From assembly GCA_018267385.1 (NCBI GenBank), contig JAFDYN010000002.1:194548-242701 (forward strand): DNA of 48,154 nucleotides. The letters run 5' to 3'. Both the position numbers and the translations under genes were made by a program. The DNA comes from Bacteroidota bacterium. Its GTDB lineage: Bacteria > Bacteroidota > Bacteroidia > Chitinophagales > LD1. Under the pieces are notes generated by a model. The model was not told where the DNA came from, searched no databases, and saw only the letters and a program-made list of their open reading frames with translations. Positions 17,399-25,004 of this stretch are shown one piece after another (within the stretch, counting starts at the first letter, position 1; every line of letters begins with the position of its first letter).

Positions 17399-18754
17399 AT
17401 GCAGTTTAACGGAAAGAAATACCTTCTGGTGGTGGTATCGGTACTGGGTAGTGTATGTGCCTTTGCGCAGAGCACAGTGACCCGCGCAGAGCTGGCCAAT
17501 AAGGTGAATACGATCACTACGGCTGTGCCATTCCTGCGCATAGTAGGTGATACCAGATCAGGGGGTATGGGAGATGTAGGTATAGCTATCAGCCCTGATG
17601 CCAACGGCGCCCAGCTGAACGGGGCCAAGATGGCATTCATAGACAAAGACTTTGGTGTAGGCCTCTCCTTTACTCCCTGGCTCAAATCACTGGTAGGTGA
17701 TATCTACCTGGCCAACCTGACCGGCTACTACCGTATCAAAAAGGTACAGACAGTACACATGTCGCTGCGTTACTTCTCCCTGGGCCAGATACAGTACACT
17801 GATGAGAGCGGCAATAATACCATACAGGTGCATCCAAATGAACTCTTCGTAGATGCCGGCTACTCCCGTCGCTTTGGTGATATAGCAGCTGTGGGCGCTA
17901 CACTTCGTTTCATATACTCTAACATCGCCCCCAATGCAGGCACGGTGATCCCCGGCAATAAGCCTGGTATAGCTGGCGCGGCAGATATCACAGCCATGGT
18001 AGACAAGCACTTTGAGAATAAAAAAGGTGGAGATATCAGCCATGAGCTGCTCTGGGGTATAGCCATCACCAATCTGGGTAGCAAGATGTCTTATACCTCC
18101 AATGTGGTAAAGGACTTCCTCCCGGCCAATCTCGGTATCGGCTTTGGCTATAAGGTACACCTCGACCGTGAGGACAAGCATACGGTAGGCGCATACGTAG
18201 ATGTCAATAAGCTGCTCGTACCTACACCGCAATATGTCTATGACAGTACCAGTGGTACTAATAAACCGAGCACCACCTACAAAAATCAGGGTGTGATCTC
18301 AGGTGTGGTCTCATCTTTCTATGATGCTCCGGGTGGTGCCATGGAGGAGCTCCACTCTATATCAGTAGGTGTAGGTGCAGAGTACTTCTACAAAAAAATG
18401 TTTGGCCTGCGCATGGGCTATTTCTACGAGCATCCTACCAAGGGCAACCGTAAGTTCCTGACCGTAGGTGCTACTATCAAGTACAACGTGGCTACCCTGC
18501 ACATGTCCTATCTGGTACCGACCTCCAATCAGCGCAACCCTCTGGACAATACCTTCAGCTTCTCGCTGACATTTGAGTTTAATAAAGGTGGACAGAAAAA
18601 GGCGGTAGATGAGACTCCGGCAGATAATGTCACTCCTACGCCTGCCGGTGCGCCGGTACCATCGGGCAAACCAGTGAAGAAGAACAAGAGCGAAGGCGGC
18701 CCTCAGGAGCAGGACAAGAGTGAACCGAATCCTCTGGGCAACGGGCAAAACTAA
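17399..18754 (+). CDS. porV: Type IX secretion outer-membrane protein PorV
   Basis: 451-residue barrel of the FadL/PorV type that shuttles cargo from the translocon to PorU. The signal peptide covers about residues 1-24 (L-V-V-V-S-V-L-G-S-V-C-A-F-A-Q). The mature part contains the PorV signature P-F-L-R-I-V-G-D-T-R-S-G-G-M-G-D-V-G-I-A near residue 43, then D-A-N-G-A-Q-L-N-G-A-K near 64. The barrel ends around F-S-L-T-F-E-F-N. A hydrophilic tail of about 55 residues follows, rich in Pro, Lys, Glu and Asn (residues ~397-451), and looks disordered; a barrel would normally end at the last strand. The gene follows porU and closes with a strong terminator. Confidence 0.94.
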   Translation: MQFNGKKYLLVVVSVLGSVCAFAQSTVTRAELANKVNTITTAVPFLRIVGDTRSGGMGDVGIAISPDANGAQLNGAKMAFIDKDFGVGLSFTPWLKSLVGDIYLANLTGYYRIKKVQTVHMSLRYFSLGQIQYTDESGNNTIQVHPNELFVDAGYSRRFGDIAAVGATLRFIYSNIAPNAGTVIPGNKPGIAGAADITAMVDKHFENKKGGDISHELLWGIAITNLGSKMSYTSNVVKDFLPANLGIGFGYKVHLDREDKHTVGAYVDVNKLLVPTPQYVYDSTSGTNKPSTTYKNQGVISGVVSSFYDAPGGAMEELHSISVGVGAEYFYKKMFGLRMGYFYEHPTKGNRKFLTVGATIKYNVATLHMSYLVPTSNQRNPLDNTFSFSLTFEFNKGGQKKAVDETPADNVTPTPAGAPVPSGKPVKKNKSEGGPQEQDKSEPNPLGNGQN

Positions 18755-18772
18755 AATTCAAAACACTATAGC

Positions 18773-18801
18773 AAATGGGATCCTCGGATCCCATTTTTTT
18801 T
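18773..18801 (+). terminator. Rho-independent terminator after porV
   Basis: Perfect 10-bp stem (aaatgggatc / gatcccattt, loop ctcg) followed by a run of eight T, 19 bases past the porV stop. It also separates this unit from the convergent membrane-protein gene. Confidence 0.92.
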
Positions 18802-18808
18802 GATGCTA

Positions 18809-19693
18809 TCAAAAGGGGAGATAAATGCCATGGCTCAGCACTACCATGCCGATCAGCATGACCATCATGACCACGAAAAGTACCGCATTGAGCTGCTGGA
18901 GATTTTTGTAGCGCATCACATCGTCCTGGCCGATCTCAGTCATGCCGGCTAGCAGCAGCGCCAGTAAGAGCACCAGCAGGATCACGCCTGTGTAGACCAG
19001 GTTTTGCAGGTCAAAATTGTCAAACTGATATGTCTGATGGAAAAAGAAGAGTATGATAGTACTCCCGATGACGAAAGGCAAAAGAGCCGTCTCTACAAAA
19101 TACTTCCGCCTGCGGCTCCTCCTGTTCACCTTGGAGAAAGAGTAAGAAAAGGCAAGGAACAGGCGGGCGATCTGCGAAACCCCGGTCGCCAGCCATACCA
19201 GAGACACCAGGCAGATGACATACAAAGCCCATACCGGCACTCCGGCAAAATTGAAAGCAATGGCCAGATTGGTGTAGAAGTGTGATGTCTCATCATAGTC
19301 CGCCAGGATGGGAAACAATGTCTGGGCCGCTGCCAGCGCATAGGCTATGATACTCGCCCAGAGAGCTACCAGATTAAACAAGATAAGCCGCTCACTAAAC
19401 GTACGGTACAAAGCCATGCATATACGCCCGAGCAGCAATAGGAATAATGTACCGGAACTCCATATGACTATCGCGTTGCCCGTAGACCACCGGTGGCGAC
19501 CCACTATGAATCGGATACCGTAAACATATAGCTGCGGATCAAAGCCAAACATCCGCCCTACCACAGCCGTAAAAAGATAAAACAACACGATGACCGTGAG
19601 ATAGGCTATGATAAAAGCCATACCCGAATTGAGCGCACGACCCACCTTGCTACTGTTCTTCTCTCCCTTGTTTGCTGCTTCGCTGCTATTCAC
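18809..19693 (-). CDS. Uncharacterised polytopic membrane protein
   Basis: 294 residues with about seven hydrophobic segments, at roughly residues 25-50, 73-92, 100-122, 135-165, 204-220, 232-250 and 270-290. The loop before the fifth segment is strongly basic (K-V-N-R-R-S-R-R-R-K), which suggests a cytoplasmic loop. I see no catalytic motif and cannot name a family. The start is GTG at 19693; the first in-frame ATG would remove 24 hydrophilic residues and begin at M-A-F-I-I-A-Y, so either start leaves the membrane core intact. It follows gldB by 15 bases on the same strand and is probably cotranscribed with it, which hints at an envelope or motility-related role but does not prove one. Confidence 0.7.
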   Translation of the reverse strand: MNSSEAANKGEKNSSKVGRALNSGMAFIIAYLTVIVLFYLFTAVVGRMFGFDPQLYVYGIRFIVGRHRWSTGNAIVIWSSGTLFLLLLGRICMALYRTFSERLILFNLVALWASIIAYALAAAQTLFPILADYDETSHFYTNLAIAFNFAGVPVWALYVICLVSLVWLATGVSQIARLFLAFSYSFSKVNRRSRRRKYFVETALLPFVIGSTIILFFFHQTYQFDNFDLQNLVYTGVILLVLLLALLLAGMTEIGQDDVMRYKNLQQLNAVLFVVMMVMLIGMVVLSHGIYLPF

Positions 19694-19708
19694 TGTTTTC
19701 CGGTTCTG

Positions 19709-20770
19709 CTATTTGGGTTTGTAGTCTGCCTCTGCCAATATCTGCTTTGCGCTGTATTTGGTCATCAGCTCCTCCAGAGATACTTTGCCTCGGTTGTTTT
19801 TCATAAAGCGGCGTACGATCTGCCAGCCTACCCAGCTACCTACACGGCCCGGAGACTCCGGCGGCATACCGGCAGTAGTGGGGCCATCTGAGGTATAGCG
19901 CTTCTGCTCCATATAGTTCACCTTGTAGAGCAGGTCCTTTTCATTGAAGTACTTCCAGATCGAGCCCTCACTCTTGCGGCACCAGTCTGCCTGCTCAGCG
20001 GTATAGCCTATCAGCAGGCTGTCCGGGGCATCGGGCATCATACACTCCATAAAGTAGAACTTCTTGCCCTCACTGATCATAGCCTCTATCAGCGGGCGCT
20101 CGGCATTGTATGCCGTCTGGTCATAGTGGAGGCTATAGAGCACCTCCATCGCATTGGGCACGATATATTCGCGGCTCAGCTTGCGCTTCATAAACTCCGG
20201 AAACTGCACACTCTCATAGTAGACATAGTACTGGCCCAGGTACATATCCAGGCCGAGGCCCAGGGTAGTATCGCCATAGGTGATGGCACCATTGCCAAAC
20301 TCAGAGATGAAAGTATAAACCGTAGTGATGGCAGGCTGTCCGGGAAAGTAGTACTTATAGTGCTTCACGGCCTTCGTCAGCTCCTTCTCTACATCTGAGA
20401 AGTCTGCATATTGCTTCTCTACTGTGTCGTACAGGTTCCTGTCGGCAGGGTTCCTCATGAAGGCCAGGATATCTATATGCGGATCATGGCCCGCAGTATC
20501 GAGGCGATTGGCCGGGCGGCCAAAGTTCATAATGCCCGTCACATAGTCGTCATAAAAAGCGCCGTACTTCGCCCGCATCTTCATCTCGCTGGCAGAGAGG
20601 TCTGCTGTATCCATGTGATAGAAATCCTGCTCAAAGCGCTGTATGTGCAGCGTGACCGGTGTGGCGGATACATCTACATGCTTCCACGCATCTGTGCCGC
20701 TGCAGCCACTGAGGATGAGTGACACCACGGCCACACAGGCCAGGCTATAGATACTATGACGGATGCTCAT
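19709..20770 (-). CDS. gldB: Gliding motility lipoprotein GldB
   Basis: 353-residue lipoprotein with lipobox L-S-G-C at residues 20-23. It has the features I associate with GldB: I-Q-R-F-E-Q-D-F-Y-H-M-D-T near residue 43, a following K-Y-G-A-F-Y-D-D-Y segment, and F-I-S-E-F-G-N-G-A near residue 154. Near the C-terminus, P-P-E-S-P-G-R-V-G-S-W-V-G-W-Q-I-V-R-R-F resembles the last part of DUF2268-like metallopeptidase relatives, but the HExxH motif is not present. In F. johnsoniae GldB is essential for gliding, though its biochemical role is not settled. The S41 protease pair lies 94 bases upstream on the same strand; the polytopic membrane protein follows. Confidence 0.85.
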   Translation of the reverse strand: MSIRHSIYSLACVAVVSLILSGCSGTDAWKHVDVSATPVTLHIQRFEQDFYHMDTADLSASEMKMRAKYGAFYDDYVTGIMNFGRPANRLDTAGHDPHIDILAFMRNPADRNLYDTVEKQYADFSDVEKELTKAVKHYKYYFPGQPAITTVYTFISEFGNGAITYGDTTLGLGLDMYLGQYYVYYESVQFPEFMKRKLSREYIVPNAMEVLYSLHYDQTAYNAERPLIEAMISEGKKFYFMECMMPDAPDSLLIGYTAEQADWCRKSEGSIWKYFNEKDLLYKVNYMEQKRYTSDGPTTAGMPPESPGRVGSWVGWQIVRRFMKNNRGKVSLEELMTKYSAKQILAEADYKPK

Positions 20771-20864
20771 ATGGCAAACCTAATTATTTGGAAGATAAAA
20801 CAGGCAGTGATTTCCCCACTAGTGACGTGTGCATTGGTGCGCGCGGGACCGAGGCCGGGCAGGA

Positions 20865-22514
20865 TCACTTTTTGGCCAGGATGGTCTTGTACTCTCCATC
20901 GGGGTCATGGAGCAGTGCTATGGCGCGGATAGCCAGCGGATCGTTTGTGAGCGACTTCTCTATCTTGCCATGCAGGTAGTAGTAGCGGCCGCAGATCTCA
21001 TTCTCCAGCAAGGCTGTGATCTCCTTGCGGTTTTTGTCCAGCGCGTTCTGCTTGTCGGCATCCAGCTTTTTCTTCATGTCATCGTACTCCACCTTTACGG
21101 CATCAAAGTACTTCTCATCTGTAGCTGCTTCTTTCAGTTTATCCAGCAGGCGGTCGCTCTCGGTCTTGTAGCTGAAGTCACGGGTACGGGCAAAGGCTAC
21201 AAAATCGGCATAGTCCTGATCTGTGAGGTGAAAGGCTGCCGACTCTGCTATGGTCTTATGCTTCTCCCGGTACTGCGTGGCATAGTCAAAGAGAATATGG
21301 TTATTGACCAGGGCCTGTATGAGCGGCGTCTGTACCGGCTTTGGCATCTGTACATCAGGGTCTATACCGCCACCGTCCAGCACCTTGCGGCCATCGGCGG
21401 TCTTAAACTCTTTGCGCAGGGAGTCAGGTATATGCTTTACGCTGCCATCTTCATTGTGCTCTGCATAGATCATGGCCTGTATGCAGCGACCAGATGGGAT
21501 ATAGTATTTGGCTGTGGTCACCTTCAGCATGGTATTGTAGCTGAGGTTCTTTGTGATCTGCACGAGGCCCTTGCCGTAGGTCTTCTGACCGAGTATGATA
21601 GCACGATCATAGTCCTGCAGGGAGCCTGACACGATCTCAGACGCAGAGGCTGAGCCGCTATTGGTCAGCACCACTATCGGTATGCGGGTATCTACGGGCT
21701 CATTGAGCGTGCGGTACACATTGTTTGACTCTGCCAGGCGGCCCTTGGTAGTGACCACCAGCTTATTCTTGTCTACGAAGAGGTTGACGATGTTGACCGC
21801 CTCATGCAGCAGGCCGCCACCGTTATTGCGCAGGTCTATCACGAGGCCTTTCATATTCGGGTTGTCTTTCTTCAGCTTTTCAAAAGCTTCTTTGACATCC
21901 TTTGCCGCATTGGGGTTAAATATCTTCAGATTGATACAGCCTACCTCCGGGGTGATCATACCATAGAATGGTACATTGGTCTCCTGAAACTCCAGGCGTG
22001 TCACAGGTACATCTTTGGTCGTGCCGTCTATGGTCTTGAGTGTCATATTGACCGTGCTGCCGGTCTGGCCGCGCAGTGCCTTGCTCACATCTTCATAGCT
22101 ACGGCCTTTGGTAGGAGTGCCATCCAGCGCCAGTATCTTGTCCCCTATCTGTATGCCGGCCTTGTCTGCAGGCAGGTCTTTGATCAGGTCAGTGACCACC
22201 GGCAGGCTGTCTATCATCTCGTAGTGTATGCCCACGCCTACCAGCTTGTCAGAGTTCTGTATGCGGAAGGTCTCTATCTGCGACTCAGAGATATAGTTGG
22301 TAAAGGGGTCCAGCGTCTTCAGCATACCATCTATACAGGTACGCATCAGTTTATTGGGGTCGGTCTCGTCTACGTAGGAGCTATTGACATCCTTGTATAC
22401 TGCGGCCAGCACATCTATATTCTTGGATATCTCAAAGTAATGATCTGCGGCGGCTATAGAGCCCCCGGCCATCAGTCCACCCAGTATCAATCCATATACT
22501 ACTTTCCTCTTCAT
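20865..22514 (-). CDS. S41-family C-terminal processing protease, second of a tandem pair
   Basis: CtpA-type serine protease acting in the periplasm, 549 residues. An N-terminal hydrophobic segment (residues 7-24) acts as signal or anchor. A PDZ domain lies at about residues 90-165 (A-G-I-Q-I-G-D-K-I-L-A-L-D-G-T). In the catalytic domain, K-G-L-V-I-D-L-R-N-N-G-G-G-L is at about 222-235, the nucleophile Ser290 in S-G-S-A-S-A-S-E, and the general base Lys315 in T-Y-G-K-G. The helical C-terminal segment of about 120 charged residues (near 420-540) is typical of Bacteroidota S41 proteins. The gene starts one base after the stop of its paralogue, so the two are surely cotranscribed and probably translationally coupled. 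Confidence 0.95.
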   Translation of the reverse strand: MKRKVVYGLILGGLMAGGSIAAADHYFEISKNIDVLAAVYKDVNSSYVDETDPNKLMRTCIDGMLKTLDPFTNYISESQIETFRIQNSDKLVGVGIHYEMIDSLPVVTDLIKDLPADKAGIQIGDKILALDGTPTKGRSYEDVSKALRGQTGSTVNMTLKTIDGTTKDVPVTRLEFQETNVPFYGMITPEVGCINLKIFNPNAAKDVKEAFEKLKKDNPNMKGLVIDLRNNGGGLLHEAVNIVNLFVDKNKLVVTTKGRLAESNNVYRTLNEPVDTRIPIVVLTNSGSASASEIVSGSLQDYDRAIILGQKTYGKGLVQITKNLSYNTMLKVTTAKYYIPSGRCIQAMIYAEHNEDGSVKHIPDSLRKEFKTADGRKVLDGGGIDPDVQMPKPVQTPLIQALVNNHILFDYATQYREKHKTIAESAAFHLTDQDYADFVAFARTRDFSYKTESDRLLDKLKEAATDEKYFDAVKVEYDDMKKKLDADKQNALDKNRKEITALLENEICGRYYYLHGKIEKSLTNDPLAIRAIALLHDPDGEYKTILAKK

Positions 22515-22515
22515 A

Positions 22516-24183
22516 TCAATTCTTGGTCAGGATAGATTTCATTTTATCAGGATCATTCAGCACTTCCACTGCCTTGGCTATCTCGGGGTCATTCTTAAAG
22601 CCCGCCTCTACGCGACCTGCATTGAGCGTATAGCGCGATGCGATCTCTTCCTCCAGTATGCCTTTGATCTGCTTCTTCTCTTTGTACAGGTCTTTCTTTT
22701 TGTCCTGCTTCATGGCCTTCTTCATCACGTCGTAGTCTGCAGCTATGGCGTTGAAGTGGTTTTCCTTTTCTGCGGTCTGCTTCAGCTCTTCTATGAGCTT
22801 TTCACTGCGGTTGGTATAGTTGAAATCCTGCTTCGTACAGTAGGCTACAAACTCGTCATATTCCGCGTCAGACAGCTCAAAGTTCTTGGCAGAGCCTATC
22901 GCTTCATGCCTGGCCCTGTACTCCGTAGCATAGTCGAATATGAGGTTGTGCGTCACCAGGGCGATGGTGATCTGGCTTACTTTCTCCGGCTCTGTCTTGA
23001 TGTCCGGGTCTATACCTACGCCATCATATACCGTGCGTCCACCCTTGGTTTTGAAGGCCACCTTCAGCGAGTCGGCCTTGCGCTTCACTGAGCCATCCTC
23101 CGCGCGGTCAGCATAGTTGATAGCTTGTATGCAGCGGCCGGATGGTATGTAGTATTTGGCTGTCGTGATCTTGAGCTTCGCATTGTACGGCATGGAGTGC
23201 GTAGACTGCACGATACCCTTGCCATAGGTGCGCTGGCCTACTACTACTGCGCGGTCCAGGTCCTGCAGGGAGCCGGTCACGATCTCTGCCGCAGAGGCGG
23301 AGCCGCCATCTACCAGCACAGTGACAGGTATCTTGGTATCTACAGGTTCATTGAGAGAGGGGTACTCCTTATTCTGGTCATCTGTCTTGCCTTTGGTAAA
23401 GACCACCAGGGTATTCTTGTCTACGAAAACGTTTGAGGTATTGATGGCTTCATTCAGCAGGCCACCGGGATTGCCGCGGAGGTCCAGTATGAGACCCTTG
23501 ATGTGGTCTTTAGCTATCAGCATGTTCAGCGCATTGTGCACCTCAGAGCCGGCCTTCTCGGTGAAGCCCGTCAGCCTGATATAGCCGATGTCTTTATTGA
23601 CCGTACCGAAATACGGTACATTCTTGATCTTGATCTCCTCGCGGGTCAGCGTCACGTCCATTTCCTTCTCGCTGCCGTCTGCCTGCTGGCGGGATATCTT
23701 CAGCGCTATGGTGGTGCCCGGTTTGCCCTTTAGCATGCGGCTCACATCATCTGATGCGAACTTCTTTGCAGACTTGCCATCTATGCTCACGATCTTGTCT
23801 CCCGCGCGGAGGCCGGCCTTGGCAGCAGGGAAGCCATCATAAGGATCAGTGATAGTGACCCAGTCGCCGCGTGTACCGATGATAGCGCCTATCCCACCGT
23901 AGCGACCGGTAGTCTGCGTGCGGTAGTCGGCCATATTCTCCTCAGAGATAAAGTCAGTGTAGGGGTCCAGCGAACTGCACATCTCCTCTATGCCGGTCTG
24001 TACCAGCCTGTCAGGATCTATGTCATCTACGTAGTAGGTATTGAGTTCCTTGTATAGCGTAGTGAAAATGTCGAGGTTCTTTGACAACTCAAAAAAGGAG
24101 CCCGAGCTGGCAAATCCGGACAGGCCAAAGATGGCCGTGAGCCCTATGATAGCAGCGCAGAGGAATATTGCGATTTTCTTCAC
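22516..24183 (-). CDS. S41-family C-terminal processing protease, first of a tandem pair
   Basis: 555 residues with the same layout as the following gene: N-terminal signal/anchor (residues 4-25), PDZ domain at about 95-165 (A-G-L-R-A-G-D-K-I-V-S-I-D-G), and catalytic domain with L-I-L-D-L-R-G-N-P-G-G-L-L at about 231-243. Nucleophile Ser297 is in G-G-S-A-S-A-A-E and Lys322 in T-Y-G-K-G. A long charged helical tail follows. Both copies keep the complete catalytic dyad, so neither is an inactive partner. They resemble each other over the whole length, which points to tandem duplication. Such proteases degrade or trim periplasmic proteins at the C-terminus; targets here are unknown. Confidence 0.95.
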   Translation of the reverse strand: MKKIAIFLCAAIIGLTAIFGLSGFASSGSFFELSKNLDIFTTLYKELNTYYVDDIDPDRLVQTGIEEMCSSLDPYTDFISEENMADYRTQTTGRYGGIGAIIGTRGDWVTITDPYDGFPAAKAGLRAGDKIVSIDGKSAKKFASDDVSRMLKGKPGTTIALKISRQQADGSEKEMDVTLTREEIKIKNVPYFGTVNKDIGYIRLTGFTEKAGSEVHNALNMLIAKDHIKGLILDLRGNPGGLLNEAINTSNVFVDKNTLVVFTKGKTDDQNKEYPSLNEPVDTKIPVTVLVDGGSASAAEIVTGSLQDLDRAVVVGQRTYGKGIVQSTHSMPYNAKLKITTAKYYIPSGRCIQAINYADRAEDGSVKRKADSLKVAFKTKGGRTVYDGVGIDPDIKTEPEKVSQITIALVTHNLIFDYATEYRARHEAIGSAKNFELSDAEYDEFVAYCTKQDFNYTNRSEKLIEELKQTAEKENHFNAIAADYDVMKKAMKQDKKKDLYKEKKQIKGILEEEIASRYTLNAGRVEAGFKNDPEIAKAVEVLNDPDKMKSILTKN

Positions 24184-24329
24184 TTGATAGAGAAAGGTTT
24201 CTTACGGATTTTAGTCACCGGCCTGTTAAACATAAAATATTAACGCCGGAACTTGAAATTAGTTACAAAATCCGTACCCATGAGGGTTTTTCTCAAAATT
24301 TGGGAAAGTCCTACACTCACTGACCAGAG

Positions 24330-24686
24330 CTAAATGGATTGCCCGAAAGTCAGTAGGTTGCTATCAGGGTCAAGCAGTGCAAATTCCCGCTGTCCCCATG
24401 GTTTGGTCTGCAGATGGCCATTAGGATGAATAGCCACTTTGTTATTGACCAGATGATGGTAAAAATCATCTATATCATCCAGCCGGATATATACCTGACC
24501 ATAGTTCTCACCTGGCTGTAAGTCTTTATAGTCAAAGAAGTGTATCTGGACATTATCCTTCTCTACCATCAGGTAGCCATCGTAGTCCGCGCTACCGTAT
24601 TCCTGAAAACCCAATTGCCCGATATAAAAGTCTCGTGTCAGCGCTTTATCCCGCATGGGTAGCTTGGGGTGTATAGCTGTGAGCAT
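24330..24686 (-). CDS. VOC-family protein (glyoxalase / bleomycin-resistance type)
   Basis: 118 residues with the beta-alpha-beta-beta-beta pairing of the vicinal-oxygen-chelate fold. It starts M-L-T-A-I-H-P-K-L-P-M-R-D, then F-Y-I-G-Q-L-G-F-Q-E-Y-G, and later V-Y-I-R-L-D-D-I-D-D-F-Y and W-G-Q-R-E-F-A-L-L-D-P-D-S-N-L-L-T-F. The ending D-P-D-x-N-L-L-x-F-G matches bleomycin-resistance-like members, which act as drug-binding proteins rather than enzymes, but I cannot tell the ligand. The frame stays open to 24827, inside tRNA-Leu, and that longer start is rejected. It lies after tRNA-Leu and its terminator, on the same strand. Confidence 0.85.
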   Translation of the reverse strand: MLTAIHPKLPMRDKALTRDFYIGQLGFQEYGSADYDGYLMVEKDNVQIHFFDYKDLQPGENYGQVYIRLDDIDDFYHHLVNNKVAIHPNGHLQTKPWGQREFALLDPDSNLLTFGQSI

Positions 24687-24744
24687 AACAGTGGTTTTTG
24701 GGTAAAAGTACAGATACTTTGTCCGCCCCGGTAAAAGACCAAAT

Positions 24745-24772
24745 AAAAAAACCCGCTCTAAAAAGAGCGGGT
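24745..24772 (-). terminator. Terminator of tRNA-Leu
   Basis: 9-bp perfect stem (acccgctct / agagcgggt, loop aaaa) followed on the minus strand by a T run of seven, 11 bases past the tRNA 3' end. Confidence 0.88.
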
Positions 24773-24782
24773 CTCTCAGATG

Positions 24783-24864
24783 TGCCCAGGAAGGGATTCG
24801 AACCCCCACGCCTTGCAGCGCTCGCACCTGAAGCGAGTGCGTCTACCAATTTCGCCACCTAGGC
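24783..24864 (-). tRNA. tRNA-Leu (anticodon CAG)
   Basis: 82 bases that fold into a class II tRNA. The acceptor stem is gcctagg / cctgggc with discriminator A. The D arm contains the tggcgaaattggtagacgc pattern typical of tRNA-Leu. The anticodon stem is ctcgc / gcgag around loop ttcaggt, giving anticodon CAG, and a long variable arm is present (gcgctgcaaggcgt region). The T arm has gggggttcgaatccc. CCA is not encoded. Confidence 0.95.
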
Positions 24865-24915
24865 ATTTGATAGAAAGAGGATGGCGACAGCCACCCCGCA
24901 TTTCGTCAGTGGGTG

Positions 24916-24946
24916 CAAAAGTAAAATTTCGCGGCAATTTCCCCAA
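24916..24946 (-). promoter_or_regulatory. Promoter of tRNA-Leu
   Basis: On the minus strand, ttg (24944-24946), a 20-base spacer and an exact -7 box tacttttg (24916-24923). The expected start gives a leader of about 45 bases before the tRNA. Confidence 0.6.
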
Positions 24947-25004
24947 TGTTTTATTTCTAAAGTCTCCTAAAAAGAAAAATGGCCCTCGGGCGTTACTCCT
25001 TCAT

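Noticed and set aside
21804..22535. 243-codon plus-strand frame
   Set aside because: Antisense to the S41 protease; low-complexity His/Tyr/Val content.
24687..24827. N-terminal extension of the VOC protein
   Set aside because: It would be translated from within tRNA-Leu and its terminator.
24780..25004. N-terminal extension of the HYR protein
   Set aside because: The extra 75 codons run through tRNA-Leu antisense and its promoter; the real signal peptide starts at 25005 or 25026.
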